NCBI GenBank assembly: GCA_963838845.1
Contig: CAWISR010000002.1
Span: 186,001-250,000, forward strand
Origin: CAVRXQ01 sp963838845
Lineage (GTDB): Bacteria > Actinomycetota > Acidimicrobiia > Acidimicrobiales > Bog-793
Reading direction: 5' to 3'
Length of the DNA stretch: 64,000 nucleotides
Of this stretch, positions 34,540 to 43,235 are shown one piece after another. The notes below the pieces were generated by a model. That model had not been told where the DNA came from and made no database searches. It saw nothing but the letters and a program-made list of their open reading frames with translations. The number at the start of each line of letters is the position of its first letter. Position 1 is the stretch's first letter. The position numbers and the translations under genes were made by a program.

Positions 34540-35703
34540 GTGCCAGATCTTCGCGAGGTTGAGTCGGTACGCTTCGGCGTGTCGACGGCCATTCCTCGTC
34601 GCCGCGTGACCCAGACACGCTGGTGGCAAGCGGTGCGACTCATCGTCGGCCTCGCGCTCGCCGCGCTCGCGCTGTGGGCGCTGAACGGCCGCCGAAGCGA
34701 GCTCGTCGACGCCTCGGGGGAGCTCGCCCGCCTCATCATCCCCTGGTTGCTGCTCGCGATCGCGTCGGAGATCGCCTCGTTTGTCTGCTTCGCCGAGCTG
34801 CAGCGTCGCCTGCTTTATGCGGGCGGCGTGCGGACGCGGCTCTCGTTCATGACGTTCCTCACGTTCGCCGCCGGCGCGATCGCCGATTCGCTGCCGGCCG
34901 GACCGGCATTCGCGAGCGTGTACGCCTTCGGCGCCTACCGCCGGCGCGGCGCGAACGACACCCTGGCGGCGTGGACGCTGCTCGCGACGCTCGCCTCCGC
35001 GGCCGCGGGTCTCGGTCTGCTCGCCACCGCAGGGGTGATCCTCGCGACGAAAGAGAGCGCGTCGTACGACTTGATCGGCGTCATCCTCGGGGTCTTCGCA
35101 ATTTCGATCGCCGTCGACGCGGTCGTCTTCCAGCGGCGGTGGCTCGAGCACGTCTTGATCAGGACGCTCGACGTGCTGCGGCGGATCACCGGTCGCCCTC
35201 GCCGGACGTCGGCGGCCGTTGTCCAGGAGTGGTTGCTCCGGCTCGAAGACGTCCACCTCACACGACGTGATCTCGTCGTCGTGCTCACCGCGGCGTTCGG
35301 GAACTGGGCGTTCGACTGCGGCTGTCTCGCGTGCGCCTTTTTGGCAACGGGCTCGGGGGTGCCCTGGCGTGGACTTCTCCTCGCCTACGGCGCCGGTCAG
35401 CTCGCCGCCAACCTGCCGATCACCCCAGGCGGGCTCGGTGTGGTGGAAGGCAGCCTCACGGTGGCGCTCGTCGCGTTCGGCGGTGCGGAACTTTCGACCG
35501 TCGCCGCCGTGCTCGTCTACCGAATCGTTAGCTTCTGGGGCTTCTTGCCGGTCGGCTGGCTGTCGTGGGCCGGCCTCGCCTACGACCGTCGACGCAAAGG
35601 GCGCGTCGCGAGCGAAGCGACCGTTGCCCACGTCGCACCTCCGGCGCGCACCGAGGCGTCCATGGGCACGGTGGCCGGCGGAGAAGGGAAGATGACCCGG
35701 TGA
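34540..35703 (+). CDS. YbhN/LPG-synthase-TM (UPF0104) family membrane protein
   Basis: A 387-residue protein with about eight TM helices and the family signature AANLPITPGGLGVVEGSLTVAL near residues 288-309. There is no soluble synthase domain, so it is the flippase-like membrane module only. The family is linked to lipid or lipid-linked sugar translocation. GTG 34540 starts a segment that overlaps the following lipoprotein by 4 bp. A second family member lies at 54198-55397. Confidence 0.85.
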   Translation: MPDLREVESVRFGVSTAIPRRRVTQTRWWQAVRLIVGLALAALALWALNGRRSELVDASGELARLIIPWLLLAIASEIASFVCFAELQRRLLYAGGVRTRLSFMTFLTFAAGAIADSLPAGPAFASVYAFGAYRRRGANDTLAAWTLLATLASAAAGLGLLATAGVILATKESASYDLIGVILGVFAISIAVDAVVFQRRWLEHVLIRTLDVLRRITGRPRRTSAAVVQEWLLRLEDVHLTRRDLVVVLTAAFGNWAFDCGCLACAFLATGSGVPWRGLLLAYGAGQLAANLPITPGGLGVVEGSLTVALVAFGGAELSTVAAVLVYRIVSFWGFLPVGWLSWAGLAYDRRRKGRVASEATVAHVAPPARTEASMGTVAGGEGKMTR

Positions 35704-36185
35704 GGCTGCCCTGCGAATCGGCCATCGTTCGGGGGCGCGGCGTCCTCGTCGGATTGGTCCTCCTCGTCATCGCGGGCGGCGTCGCCGGGTGCACGTCGGC
35801 GCGCAACGCCCTCGGCCCGAGCGAGAGCTCGTGTTTCCGGGCCATCCCGATCGCGCGCGCCGCCGTGAACGACCGGGGTCACTTCGCTGGCGTGCGCTAC
35901 TTGGACGCGCGCGACGTTGCCACCGCGATCAGGAAGGCGAAGGCCCTTTCGCACGGCAGGATCACGCTTCCCGACGCCCTCACCGACGTGAAAGGTCCGG
36001 TCTGCGCGATCGCCTATCGCGGCCAGTACGACCCGAACCGCGTCGCCTCCGGCTGGTCGCCCTCTGGACGGGCCGGCGTGCTCGCGATCGTCGTCGTCCG
36101 GCTGCAAAAACTCGCCGTCGTCGTGACGGTCGTGCTGCACCGGTCCCCCTTGCGGCTCTCGAAGGTCTTCCCGCCATTCGTCTGA
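35700..36185 (+). CDS. Small lipoprotein, unknown function
   Basis: A 161-residue protein with a hydrophobic signal and lipobox GGVAGC at about residue 25. The mature part is basic and contains two further cysteines (SSCFRAIP and GPVCAIAY). No family is recognised. GTG 35700 overlaps the flippase stop (GTGA), with GAAGGGAAG upstream; the longer open frame lies inside the upstream gene. Confidence 0.75.
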   Translation: MRLPCESAIVRGRGVLVGLVLLVIAGGVAGCTSARNALGPSESSCFRAIPIARAAVNDRGHFAGVRYLDARDVATAIRKAKALSHGRITLPDALTDVKGPVCAIAYRGQYDPNRVASGWSPSGRAGVLAIVVVRLQKLAVVVTVVLHRSPLRLSKVFPPFV

Positions 36186-36216
36186 GGCCCTTCGCGGCGC
36201 GCCGCCCGCCGCCTCG

Positions 36217-36222
36217 TAAATT
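36217..36222 (+). promoter_or_regulatory. -10 box of pafB-like gene (leaderless)
   Basis: TAAATT, 6 nt before GTG 36229. Confidence 0.6.
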
Positions 36223-36228
36223 GCGGGC

Positions 36229-37182
36229 GTGGCGACGGGGACTGACCGGCTCGAGCGGCTGACGAATCTCGTCTTGGCGCTCTTGCAGACGCACCGACCC
36301 CTTTCATTGCGCGAGATCGGCGGTCAGGTGGCCGGGTATCCCGAGCAGCAGAGCGCGATCCGCCAGGCCTTCGAACGTGACAAGCGCACGCTGCGGGACA
36401 GCGGCATCCCGATCACCGTCGAGCGGATCGGTGGTGAGGAGCAGTTCGGCTACCGGATCCTTGCCGAGGACTACTACCTTCCTGAGCTCGACCTCACCGA
36501 GGACGAACGCTCGGCGCTCGTCCTCGCTCTCGTCGCCGTGCGCGTGGACGGGGGGATGGGTGCCGACGTCGTGCAGAAGCTCGGGGGCCCGTCGTCGGAT
36601 GCCGTCGCGCCGTTGGCCGTGCTGCCCTCGTTCCCAGCGCTCGCGCCACTCCAGCAGGCGATCCGCGACCGCGCCGTCGTCAGCTTCACGTTCCGCGGCC
36701 GCAGGCGCCGCGTCGAAGGCTACGGGCTCATCTTTCGCAACGGGCGGTGGTATTTCGTCGGACGCGACGTTGAAGTCGACGGCCGCGCCGGCCGGAGGAG
36801 TTTCCGGGTCGACCGGCTCGAGGGCAACCCGAGCCTCGGTGCGCCCGGCGCCTACGTGGTCCCGGGCGACGTGGATCTCAGCGACGAGACGGATTTCTCG
36901 CCGTTTCGCGGCGACGGCGTGACGCACGCCGCCACGCACGCCCTCGTCTCGGTCGACGCCCGTGACCTGCCGGCGCTCGTGGCGACCGTCGGCGAGGAGG
37001 CGATCCGCTCTCGGGCCGCCGACGGCTCGGCGACCGTCGAGGTCGCGATCGACGACGAGGCGGCGTTTGATCACTGGGTGATCGGACTCGGTGACGGCGT
37101 CGAGGTTCTCGAACCCCCCGAGGCGCGCGCTCGGATCATCGGACGCCTGCGCGCACTCCTCGACGGGCCGACGCGGAGATGA
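36229..37182 (+). CDS. pafB: WYL-domain transcriptional regulator, PafB-like
   Basis: A 317-residue regulator with an N-terminal winged HTH (about 1-75; LERLTNLVLALLQ, SLREIGGQV). A WYL domain follows (about 140-215; VSFTFRGRRRRVEGYGL then NGRWYFVGRD), and then a WCX-type C-terminal extension. Tandem WYL proteins PafB and PafC together activate the LexA-independent DNA-damage response of actinobacteria. GTG 36229 is leaderless. The downstream partner overlaps by 4 bp. Proteasome genes that often neighbour pafBC are absent from the window. Confidence 0.86.
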   Translation: MATGTDRLERLTNLVLALLQTHRPLSLREIGGQVAGYPEQQSAIRQAFERDKRTLRDSGIPITVERIGGEEQFGYRILAEDYYLPELDLTEDERSALVLALVAVRVDGGMGADVVQKLGGPSSDAVAPLAVLPSFPALAPLQQAIRDRAVVSFTFRGRRRRVEGYGLIFRNGRWYFVGRDVEVDGRAGRRSFRVDRLEGNPSLGAPGAYVVPGDVDLSDETDFSPFRGDGVTHAATHALVSVDARDLPALVATVGEEAIRSRAADGSATVEVAIDDEAAFDHWVIGLGDGVEVLEPPEARARIIGRLRALLDGPTRR

Positions 37183-38138
37183 GCGTGGAGTCGATCGACG
37201 TGCTCGACGCCGGAACCCGACTGCGACGCCTCCTCGGCGTGCTCGCCTACCTCTCGGAGGTCGGCGAAGCCGCGCTCGCGGACCTCGCGAAGCGCTTCTC
37301 CGTCGACGAGCGCACCCTCATCACCGAGCTTGAGCTTGCGGCGTGCTGCGGGCTACCGCCCTACACGCCCGACGCGCTCTTGGAGCTCATCGTCGACGGC
37401 GAGCGCGTCCGAGTCCATGGGCTCGACGCCCTCGGGCGACCGCCGCGCCTCACCGCCGAAGAGGGTTTCGCGCTCGCCGCCGCGGTGCGGGCGATGCTCG
37501 CGATGCCGGGTGTCGACGCGCATGGTTCGCTCGCCAGCGCGCTCGGCAAGCTCGAAGCGGTGCTCGGCGCGGAAACGGTGGCTGTCGAGATCGACGCTCC
37601 GGAGCACCTATCCGAAGTGCGCGCCGCCGCGGCGGCAGGAGAGGCGATCGAGATCGAGTACCTCGGCGCGAAGCGTGGCGACGAATCGGTGCGCCGCGTC
37701 GAGCCTTACGCGGTTGTCGCGCGCGAGGGTCGGTTCTACCTCGATGCCTACTCGAGCGAGGTCGACGACTGGCGCCGGTTCCAGGTGGCGCGCATCCGAC
37801 GCGTCCGCCGGCTCGGCGAGCCGGTCACACCGCGCAGTTTGCCGGCGGAATTCTCGAGTGCCCGCGCCTTTGTCGGCGGCGGCTCGACGACGACCGTGCA
37901 CGTGGCGATCGACCAGTCGTCCTCGGTCGTCGTCGACCGGTTCGCCTCGGGACCGATCGAACGTCGTGAGGACGGTCGTGTGATCGTGCCGATCGACGTT
38001 GCGGATCGGCACTTCCTCGGTCGCCTGCTCCTCGGCTTGGGAGATCGCGCCGAAGTGCTCGATCCCTCGGAATTCGCGGACGCCGGGCGCGAAGTGGCGC
38101 GTCGCGCGCTGGCGCGCTACGGGGATGCGGCCAAGTAG
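37179..38138 (+). CDS. pafC: WYL-domain transcriptional regulator, PafC-like
   Basis: A 319-residue partner of the preceding regulator with the same layout: HTH (about 10-75; LRRLLGVLAYLSEVGEAALADL), WYL domain (about 145-215; IEIEYLGAKRGDES, VARGREGRFYL-like segment REGRFYLDAY) and WCX extension. ATG 37179 overlaps the pafB stop. In mycobacteria the two form a dimeric ssDNA-responsive activator; that function is assumed from pairing and order. Confidence 0.86.
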   Translation: MSVESIDVLDAGTRLRRLLGVLAYLSEVGEAALADLAKRFSVDERTLITELELAACCGLPPYTPDALLELIVDGERVRVHGLDALGRPPRLTAEEGFALAAAVRAMLAMPGVDAHGSLASALGKLEAVLGAETVAVEIDAPEHLSEVRAAAAAGEAIEIEYLGAKRGDESVRRVEPYAVVAREGRFYLDAYSSEVDDWRRFQVARIRRVRRLGEPVTPRSLPAEFSSARAFVGGGSTTTVHVAIDQSSSVVVDRFASGPIERREDGRVIVPIDVADRHFLGRLLLGLGDRAEVLDPSEFADAGREVARRALARYGDAAK

Positions 38139-38347
38139 CACGCTCAGCATCGCTGCCATCGCTTGACGGATTCACCGACGCGGTCTTGCGATCAGTCGCG
38201 TGATAACAATGATTTCGACGCGACCCAAGGGCCAACAGAGGTTCCCCACTCACTCGGAACAACCGGGGTCGAACAATTTCTCGCGCCCGTCGGCGAGAGC
38301 TCACAGACGGTAGATCGGAAGGAAGAACCGATTCGTACCGTCGCGAG
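38139..38347 (+). other. Spacer before the relaxase gene
   Basis: 209 bp without a gene, somewhat richer in A/T than its surroundings. It contains a short inverted repeat GTTCC-N10-GGAAC (38241-38260) and the relaxase -10 box near its end. An oriT could lie here, but no known nick-site consensus is recognised. Confidence 0.3.
38336..38341 (+). promoter_or_regulatory. -10 box of the relaxase gene (leaderless)
   Basis: TACCGT, 6 nt before GTG 38348. The same arrangement as the chromosomal housekeeping genes, arguing the gene is expressed and adapted to this host. Confidence 0.6.
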
Positions 38348-40504
38348 GTGCTGCGGTTGCGAACCCTCCACCGCTCAAACGGCTCGTACTACCTGATGAC
38401 GACGCCCGCCGGCGGGGCGGACCCCGACGGGTTCGTCGAACCGGACGGCGGCTGGACGGGGGCGCTCGCCGAGGAACTCGCGATCCGTGACGCGACCGTC
38501 GACCGGGGCGGTCTCGCCAACGCGTTCAAGGGTCACGACCCGGCGAGTGGGCGTCCCCTCGACCCGCGCCACGCCCGCGTCTCGGTCGGCGCGATCGATT
38601 GTCTCTTCGCGGCTCCGAAGTCGGTGAGCGTGCTGCATGCCCTCGCCTCAGACGAGGTCGGCGCGATCGCGCGCCAAGCGCACGTTCGCGCCGTCGAGGG
38701 GGCGCTCGGTTTTCTCGAGCGCAATGCGGCGTTCGTCCGCCGTCGCGGGAACCTCGTCGAGGCGACCGGGTTGTTGGCGGCCGCGTTCGTCCACCGGACG
38801 AGCCGCGCTCCCGACCCGCACCTCCACACCCATCTCCTTGTGACGAACCTCGGCGCCGATGGCGAGGGTCGGTGGTCGGCGATCGACGGTCGGCCGCTCT
38901 ACGCGCAGGCCGGTGCCGCCGGATCGCTGTACCGCTCTGCGCTCCGCAGAGAGATCTCGGACCATCTCGACATCGCCTGGGAGCGTCGAGTCGAGGGCTT
39001 CGCCGATCTCATCGGCATCCCGAAGTCGGCGCTCAGAGGCTTCTCACAGCGTTCGGACGAGATCGACGCCGAGCTGCGGGAGATCAGTCAGTGGTCGCGA
39101 CGATCGAAGGAGATCGCCGCGGATCGCACCCGTTCGGCAAAACAGCTCGACATCAGCTACGAGAGCCTCGTTCGACAATGGCGCGAACGCGCCCTCGACC
39201 TCGGTGTCGCGCGTTCGACGCTGACGCGGCTGTCGACACCAGCAAAAAGAACTGCCGAAATCGCTCACGACGACCACACGGTGCTTGTTCGCGCCGTCGA
39301 GACGTCGGTGTCGTCCTTCGACCGACCGTTCACGAGGAGCGAGCTCGTGCGCGCGACCGCTGCGCGACTCGTCGAAGGGGCGCGGGTCGACACCGTCGAG
39401 TCGACGATCGACGCCGAGCTCGAATCGGCGTCGATCGTGTTTGCAGACGAGCGCATCGCGTTTTTCAACCGGGCCCGCACGGGTCGATTCCCATCCGGCA
39501 TGGTCGAGGCCCGGTACATGACGAAGGAAGTCGCCGAGCTCGTCCGTGAGCGGGACAACGGATTGCGAGCGTTCGTCCGATCGGAGCTGACCCTCGATGC
39601 GAGGTCGGCGCGGGCCTTCGAGCGCGGCGGTGTCGTCACCCCGCCCACGACCGCGGTGTACGAGTTCATCCAGGCGGCGGCGAGGGCCGCGCAAGAGGAC
39701 GGTCGGCCGATCGCCGCCTTCGCCGCGAGTCGCGTCGGCGCCGCACACCTGGAAGCGTTGACCGGCATCGAGCCTGAAGGATTGAGGACGGCCTCGGCGC
39801 TCCGAGACGGCAGCTTCGTCGTCCTCGACGACCCAGGCTTCGCGCCCATTCGCGGAACCGCCGACCTCGTCGAGTTTGCACGGTGCGGTCGCATCGCCGC
39901 CGTCTTCCTCGACCGCCGCGCCGACCGCACGTTTGTCGAGCGGGACCCCTCACTCAGCGGCTTTCCCGGCCAGCTCGAGCGCTTCGACGTGGACGGCGTA
40001 CGCGTCGTCGTCGCCTCGGATCTCACGCGACTCGCCGCTGAGACCCGCCGCCTGCGCGGCGTCTCCCGGGTGTCGGGCCGGGAGCCGCTCATCGTGAGCG
40101 CCCGGCCGGCGTCGATCGCCGATCTCGTCGGTGGCACGATCGAATCCGGGCGCCTCGGGCGCATGTTCAACGCACAGGCGCGCGGCGAGGTGTTCGCCGT
40201 CGGTCCGGCGACGGTGCTGGTCCGGGCGCTCAACGAGATCCCCGAGGAGCGGCGGACGCACGTCGTCGTCGCTCCGATCGAACCCGGCCGGGATCGTCGG
40301 CGTTTCGCACTCGGCGTCGCAGAGCCGAGGAGCCTTCGCCAAGCACTCGGGCGGTTCCCGCTCGGCTCGAGGGAGCGGGGCGACTGGATCGCTCGCAGCG
40401 AAGAGCTCGATCGAACGATGCGGCTCGATCGCTCTCGCAGCCTCGCCCGCGATCTGCATCAGGGCGCTCGTCCCCGAAGCCGCGAGATGAGCAGGGATCT
40501 CTAG
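38348..40504 (+). CDS. MobF/TrwC-type relaxase with degenerate helicase half
   Basis: A 718-residue protein. The N-terminal relaxase domain (about 1-290) has tyrosines GSYYL (residues 14-15), the DCLFAAPKSVSVLHAL segment (84-99) and the HUH metal triad HRTSRAPDPHLHTHLLVTN with His158, His160 and His162. The following region aligns in order with the RecD-like helicase of TrwC/TraI proteins. It has no Walker A (GxxGxGKT), and the Walker B-like site is weak (VLDDPGF). It is shorter than typical actinobacterial TrwC. It nicks and binds DNA by family knowledge; unwinding activity is probably lost. It converges with a coupling-protein gene; no T4SS or integrase is nearby. Confidence 0.84.
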   Translation: MLRLRTLHRSNGSYYLMTTPAGGADPDGFVEPDGGWTGALAEELAIRDATVDRGGLANAFKGHDPASGRPLDPRHARVSVGAIDCLFAAPKSVSVLHALASDEVGAIARQAHVRAVEGALGFLERNAAFVRRRGNLVEATGLLAAAFVHRTSRAPDPHLHTHLLVTNLGADGEGRWSAIDGRPLYAQAGAAGSLYRSALRREISDHLDIAWERRVEGFADLIGIPKSALRGFSQRSDEIDAELREISQWSRRSKEIAADRTRSAKQLDISYESLVRQWRERALDLGVARSTLTRLSTPAKRTAEIAHDDHTVLVRAVETSVSSFDRPFTRSELVRATAARLVEGARVDTVESTIDAELESASIVFADERIAFFNRARTGRFPSGMVEARYMTKEVAELVRERDNGLRAFVRSELTLDARSARAFERGGVVTPPTTAVYEFIQAAARAAQEDGRPIAAFAASRVGAAHLEALTGIEPEGLRTASALRDGSFVVLDDPGFAPIRGTADLVEFARCGRIAAVFLDRRADRTFVERDPSLSGFPGQLERFDVDGVRVVVASDLTRLAAETRRLRGVSRVSGREPLIVSARPASIADLVGGTIESGRLGRMFNAQARGEVFAVGPATVLVRALNEIPEERRTHVVVAPIEPGRDRRRFALGVAEPRSLRQALGRFPLGSRERGDWIARSEELDRTMRLDRSRSLARDLHQGARPRSREMSRDL

Positions 40505-40538
40505 GACAAGCGCGGCCGATCGCAGACGGTACGACCCG

Positions 40539-41966
40539 TCAGAGGTCGGAACGACCGCGAGACTCCCCGCCGCGACGGTGAAGCACACGTCCTTGAATGT
40601 GCGCGCCGGTCTCGCCGCGTTCCGCGTGAGCGCAGATCCTCGACCAGGTCGGCGAGGAGAAGCAAGGTGTGAGACCGATCCGTCGCGGCTCGGCGCCGAC
40701 GAACGCCACGGCCGACCCGCGTGGCGGACGTGCCAGGTGGTCGATGGCGAGGCGCGGCTCGCTGCGCAGCGTCGAGGTGACGGTGCGCTGGCGGCGGAAC
40801 CGACCCGAAACGCGCGATGAGGACCTGGAGAGCGTCGTCAGATCGTGCCGCCCGGAGAGCGCCGAGAGCGCCTCCAGGGTCCGCAGGTCGCTCACCCCGC
40901 TCAGGAGGAGCTTCGTGCCGAACAGCGTGAGGAATCCGTCGGCGGCGACGCCGTAGCGCGCCCGCGCCTGGGAGAGGTCTTGCAGGCACGCCAAGGTGAC
41001 GACGCCTTGACTCGCCCCTTCGGCGATGAGGACTGGCAGGTCGTGCAAGGGAGCGATATTTGCGAGCTCGTCGAGCACGAAAAGCGTCGGCGTCGGCGCG
41101 ACAGCAGTGCTCGCGAAGCGGCGGTACGCAGCTGTGCGGATGTCGCGCAGCACGCCCGCGACAAGCGGCGCGAGATGCAACTGATGCTCCGCCGGCGCGG
41201 CGATAAAGAGGGTGGAACACGACGCGACGAAGCGGTCGGCGTCGACCGACGGCATGGAAGCGCTTTCGACCGCCGCCCGGGTGCGGTACCCGGAGAGCAC
41301 GCTCGAGGCCGTCGACCAGATGGCGCTTTGTTCGCGCTCTTCGGTCTCGGTCAAGCCTTTCAGGAGATCGAGTGCCTGTTCGGCGTCGGCACGCGCCAGC
41401 ACCGACGAGAATCGCTGCGGCTCTCTCCGGTTCACGGCGGAGACGACATCGCTGAACGAGAAGTCAGACAGCGCCGCCGCATGAAAGAGAGTGGACAGCA
41501 GCGCTGCCGCACGCTCGGTCCAGTGTGACCCGTCGGGGCTGTTCCGTCCCTCACGGCTCGCGCCCACCATTGCCTCTGCGGTGAGCACGGCGCCGTCCCA
41601 GGATCGCGACGATCGCAATGGCGACCATCCGACACGATGTGCCTCGGGAATCTCGTCGACCGATCGAGTCGGGTCAAAGATGAGACATTCGCCAAGGCGC
41701 GCCCTCGCCGACAGCGTCGCGTCGAGGACGTCGCGCTTCGTGGACACGGCAATCACTGGGCCGAAAGCCGCGAGGACATTTGGCACAACGACGCTCAAAG
41801 TCTTGCCAGAACGCGGCGGCCCGAGCACAAGCACGCCGTTTTCCTCCGGCGCGAACACAAGTTCTCCCCAAGTTTCACCGAGAAAAATCGCGTGCCCAGC
41901 GCGCCGCGATGCAGCGAGGACTCTGCTGTGGGCCGCCCACGCGTCGTCGCCTTCTTGAGTCGTCAT
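40539..41966 (-). CDS. Type IV coupling protein-like ATPase (VirD4/TraG family) without membrane anchor
   Basis: A 475-residue RecA-fold ATPase. Walker A GPPRSGKT lies at residues 49-56 in the family context GVLVLGPPRSGKTLSVVVPN. Walker B is TLFVLDELANIAPL near residue 290, with a TLACLQDLSQARARYG motif after it, all diagnostic of VirD4/TraG. There are no N-terminal TM helices, so it is predicted soluble or recruited by a partner. It ends 35 bp from the convergent relaxase gene. Together they form the DNA-processing half of a conjugation system without the secretion channel. Confidence 0.84.
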   Translation of the reverse strand: MTTQEGDDAWAAHSRVLAASRRAGHAIFLGETWGELVFAPEENGVLVLGPPRSGKTLSVVVPNVLAAFGPVIAVSTKRDVLDATLSARARLGECLIFDPTRSVDEIPEAHRVGWSPLRSSRSWDGAVLTAEAMVGASREGRNSPDGSHWTERAAALLSTLFHAAALSDFSFSDVVSAVNRREPQRFSSVLARADAEQALDLLKGLTETEEREQSAIWSTASSVLSGYRTRAAVESASMPSVDADRFVASCSTLFIAAPAEHQLHLAPLVAGVLRDIRTAAYRRFASTAVAPTPTLFVLDELANIAPLHDLPVLIAEGASQGVVTLACLQDLSQARARYGVAADGFLTLFGTKLLLSGVSDLRTLEALSALSGRHDLTTLSRSSSRVSGRFRRQRTVTSTLRSEPRLAIDHLARPPRGSAVAFVGAEPRRIGLTPCFSSPTWSRICAHAERGETGAHIQGRVLHRRGGESRGRSDL

Positions 41967-42238
41967 TTTTCGCGAAAGCGATGCTGACGCGCATCACCTC
42001 CCGTTCGCGATACCGGTCACGACTTCGACACAATCGTCGACGCGATGTGCGTCGCGATTGCGATTTTGGTGCCTTACACAGGTAAATCGCGCGTAACTGT
42101 GCGCGATTGATTCGTGATCAGAGCGTCGTCGCGACGTGTGACGCGCGTCTATGCACCGCGCGAAAACGAAAATGCTTGCAATTCATGGTGAAATCGCCTT
42201 TTATTGCGTCGGCTGCACCACATGTACAGGAGGTGGCC
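41967..42238. promoter_or_regulatory. Divergent regulatory region between the coupling-protein gene and HU
   Basis: 272 bp, AT-richer than neighbours. It contains a TTTCGCGAAA palindrome beside the coupling-protein start and repeated CGCGATT/TCGCGCG elements. A possible HU promoter is present: TTGCAA near 42176, then TTTATT about 18 bp downstream. AGGAGGT sits 4 nt before the HU GTG. Confidence 0.4.
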
Positions 42239-43172
42239 GTGAACAAAACCGAACTGATCGGGAGAATCAGTGCCGACTCGGGACTGACCCGTCAGCAATC
42301 GGAGGCCGCGCTCGACGCTCTCGTGTATGAGATCACGAAGAGCGTGCGTTCGGGTGATCCGATCCGTATCACCGGTTTTGGCACATTCAAGGCGCGTCAG
42401 CGTCTTGCGCGTAGCGGGCGCAACCCGCAAACGGGTGCCACGGTGATGATCAAGGCGTCTCGGGGTATTGGCTTTTCCCCGGGTTCGCAGTTGAAGACGG
42501 ATCTGAATGCCAGCGCGGAACTGTCCATGCCTTCCCCCGCTCCGGCGCCCGCAGGACCTGCGCCGAAGAAGAGGGCTCGCAAGGCAGACTCCGAGGAAAG
42601 CAGCGAAGAAACGCACAGCCAAGAAGGCTGCGCCGAGGAAAGCCGCAAAGAAGCGGACGGCCAAGCGGGCTGCTCCGAAGAAGGCGGCAAGGAAGGCTGC
42701 GGCGAAGAGGCGTCCGGCGAAGAAACGCGCGGCCCGCAAGGCTCCCGCGAAGCGTCGCCCGGCGAAGAAACGCGCCGCGAAGAAGGCACCAGCGAAGCGT
42801 CGCCCAGCAAAGCGGCGTGGCGCGAAGAAGGCCCCGGCGAAGCGTCGCCCAGCGAAGCGTCGCCCGGCCAAGAAGGCACCAGCAAAGCGCCGCCCAGCAA
42901 AGCGGCGCCCAGCGAAGAAGGCCCCGGCGAAGCGTCGCCCAGCGAAGCGTCGCCCGGCCAAGAAGGCCCCAGCAAAGCGCCGCCCAGCAAAGCGGCGCCC
43001 AGCGAAGAAGGCCCCGGCGAAGCGTCGTCCAGCGAAGCGCACCGCTCCGCTGAAGCGGCGGACGACTCGCCGGCGCCCGGCGAAACGCACCGCGTCCCGC
43101 CGCGCGCCGAGCCGTCGTCGTCCCGCACGCGCTTCGATGCGTCGACGGGCGCGGGTCGCCGCTTCGGCATAG
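42239..43172 (+). CDS. hup: HU-type nucleoid protein with Lys/Arg-Pro-Ala tail (apparent frameshift)
   Basis: Residues 1 to about 90 are a canonical HU/IHF domain (NKTELIGRISADSGLTRQQ, GFGTFKARQRLARSGRNPQT). Starting GTG 42239 has AGGAGGT upstream. From about 42590 the expected basic tail (units like KKAPAKRRPAKRRPA, about 190 residues, ending 43172) lies in another frame. Removing one base within 42584-42590 would join KKRARKAA to PRKAAKKRTAKK. As read, the HU frame instead enters an Asp/Glu/Ser/Gly-rich reading running to 43555, through the terminator and across the neighbouring gene. The intact form resembles mycobacterial HupB. Sequencing error, real indel or recoding cannot be separated here. 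Confidence 0.8.
42780..43049 (+). repeat. Six 45-bp tandem repeats in the HU tail
   Basis: Units start at 42780, 42825, 42870, 42915, 42960 and 43005, each beginning AAGAAGGC and differing at a few positions. They encode 15-residue Lys/Arg-Pro-Ala units. Units 2 and 4 are almost identical, as are units 3 and 5, suggesting duplication of a 90-bp pair. Confidence 0.85.
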
Positions 43173-43188
43173 GCGGCACAGCTCCACC

Positions 43189-43229
43189 CTCGTCCCGGGC
43201 GCCGGCTTGGAACCGGTGCCCGGGACGAG
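43189..43229. terminator. Bidirectional terminator between HU and the PIG-L gene
   Basis: Two 17-nt arms (43189-43205 and 43213-43229) pair perfectly except for one G-T, around a 7-nt loop. It lies just after the HU tail stop (43172) and just before the convergent PIG-L stop (43236), and can serve both genes. Confidence 0.8.
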
Positions 43230-43235
43230 CGCTTT

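Noticed and set aside
38139..38347. oriT for the relaxase
   Set aside because: Only a weak 5-bp inverted repeat is visible and no known nick consensus, so it is noted as a spacer only.
42780..43049. Possible CRISPR-like array
   Set aside because: Units are contiguous, coding and without unique spacers; they are protein repeats.
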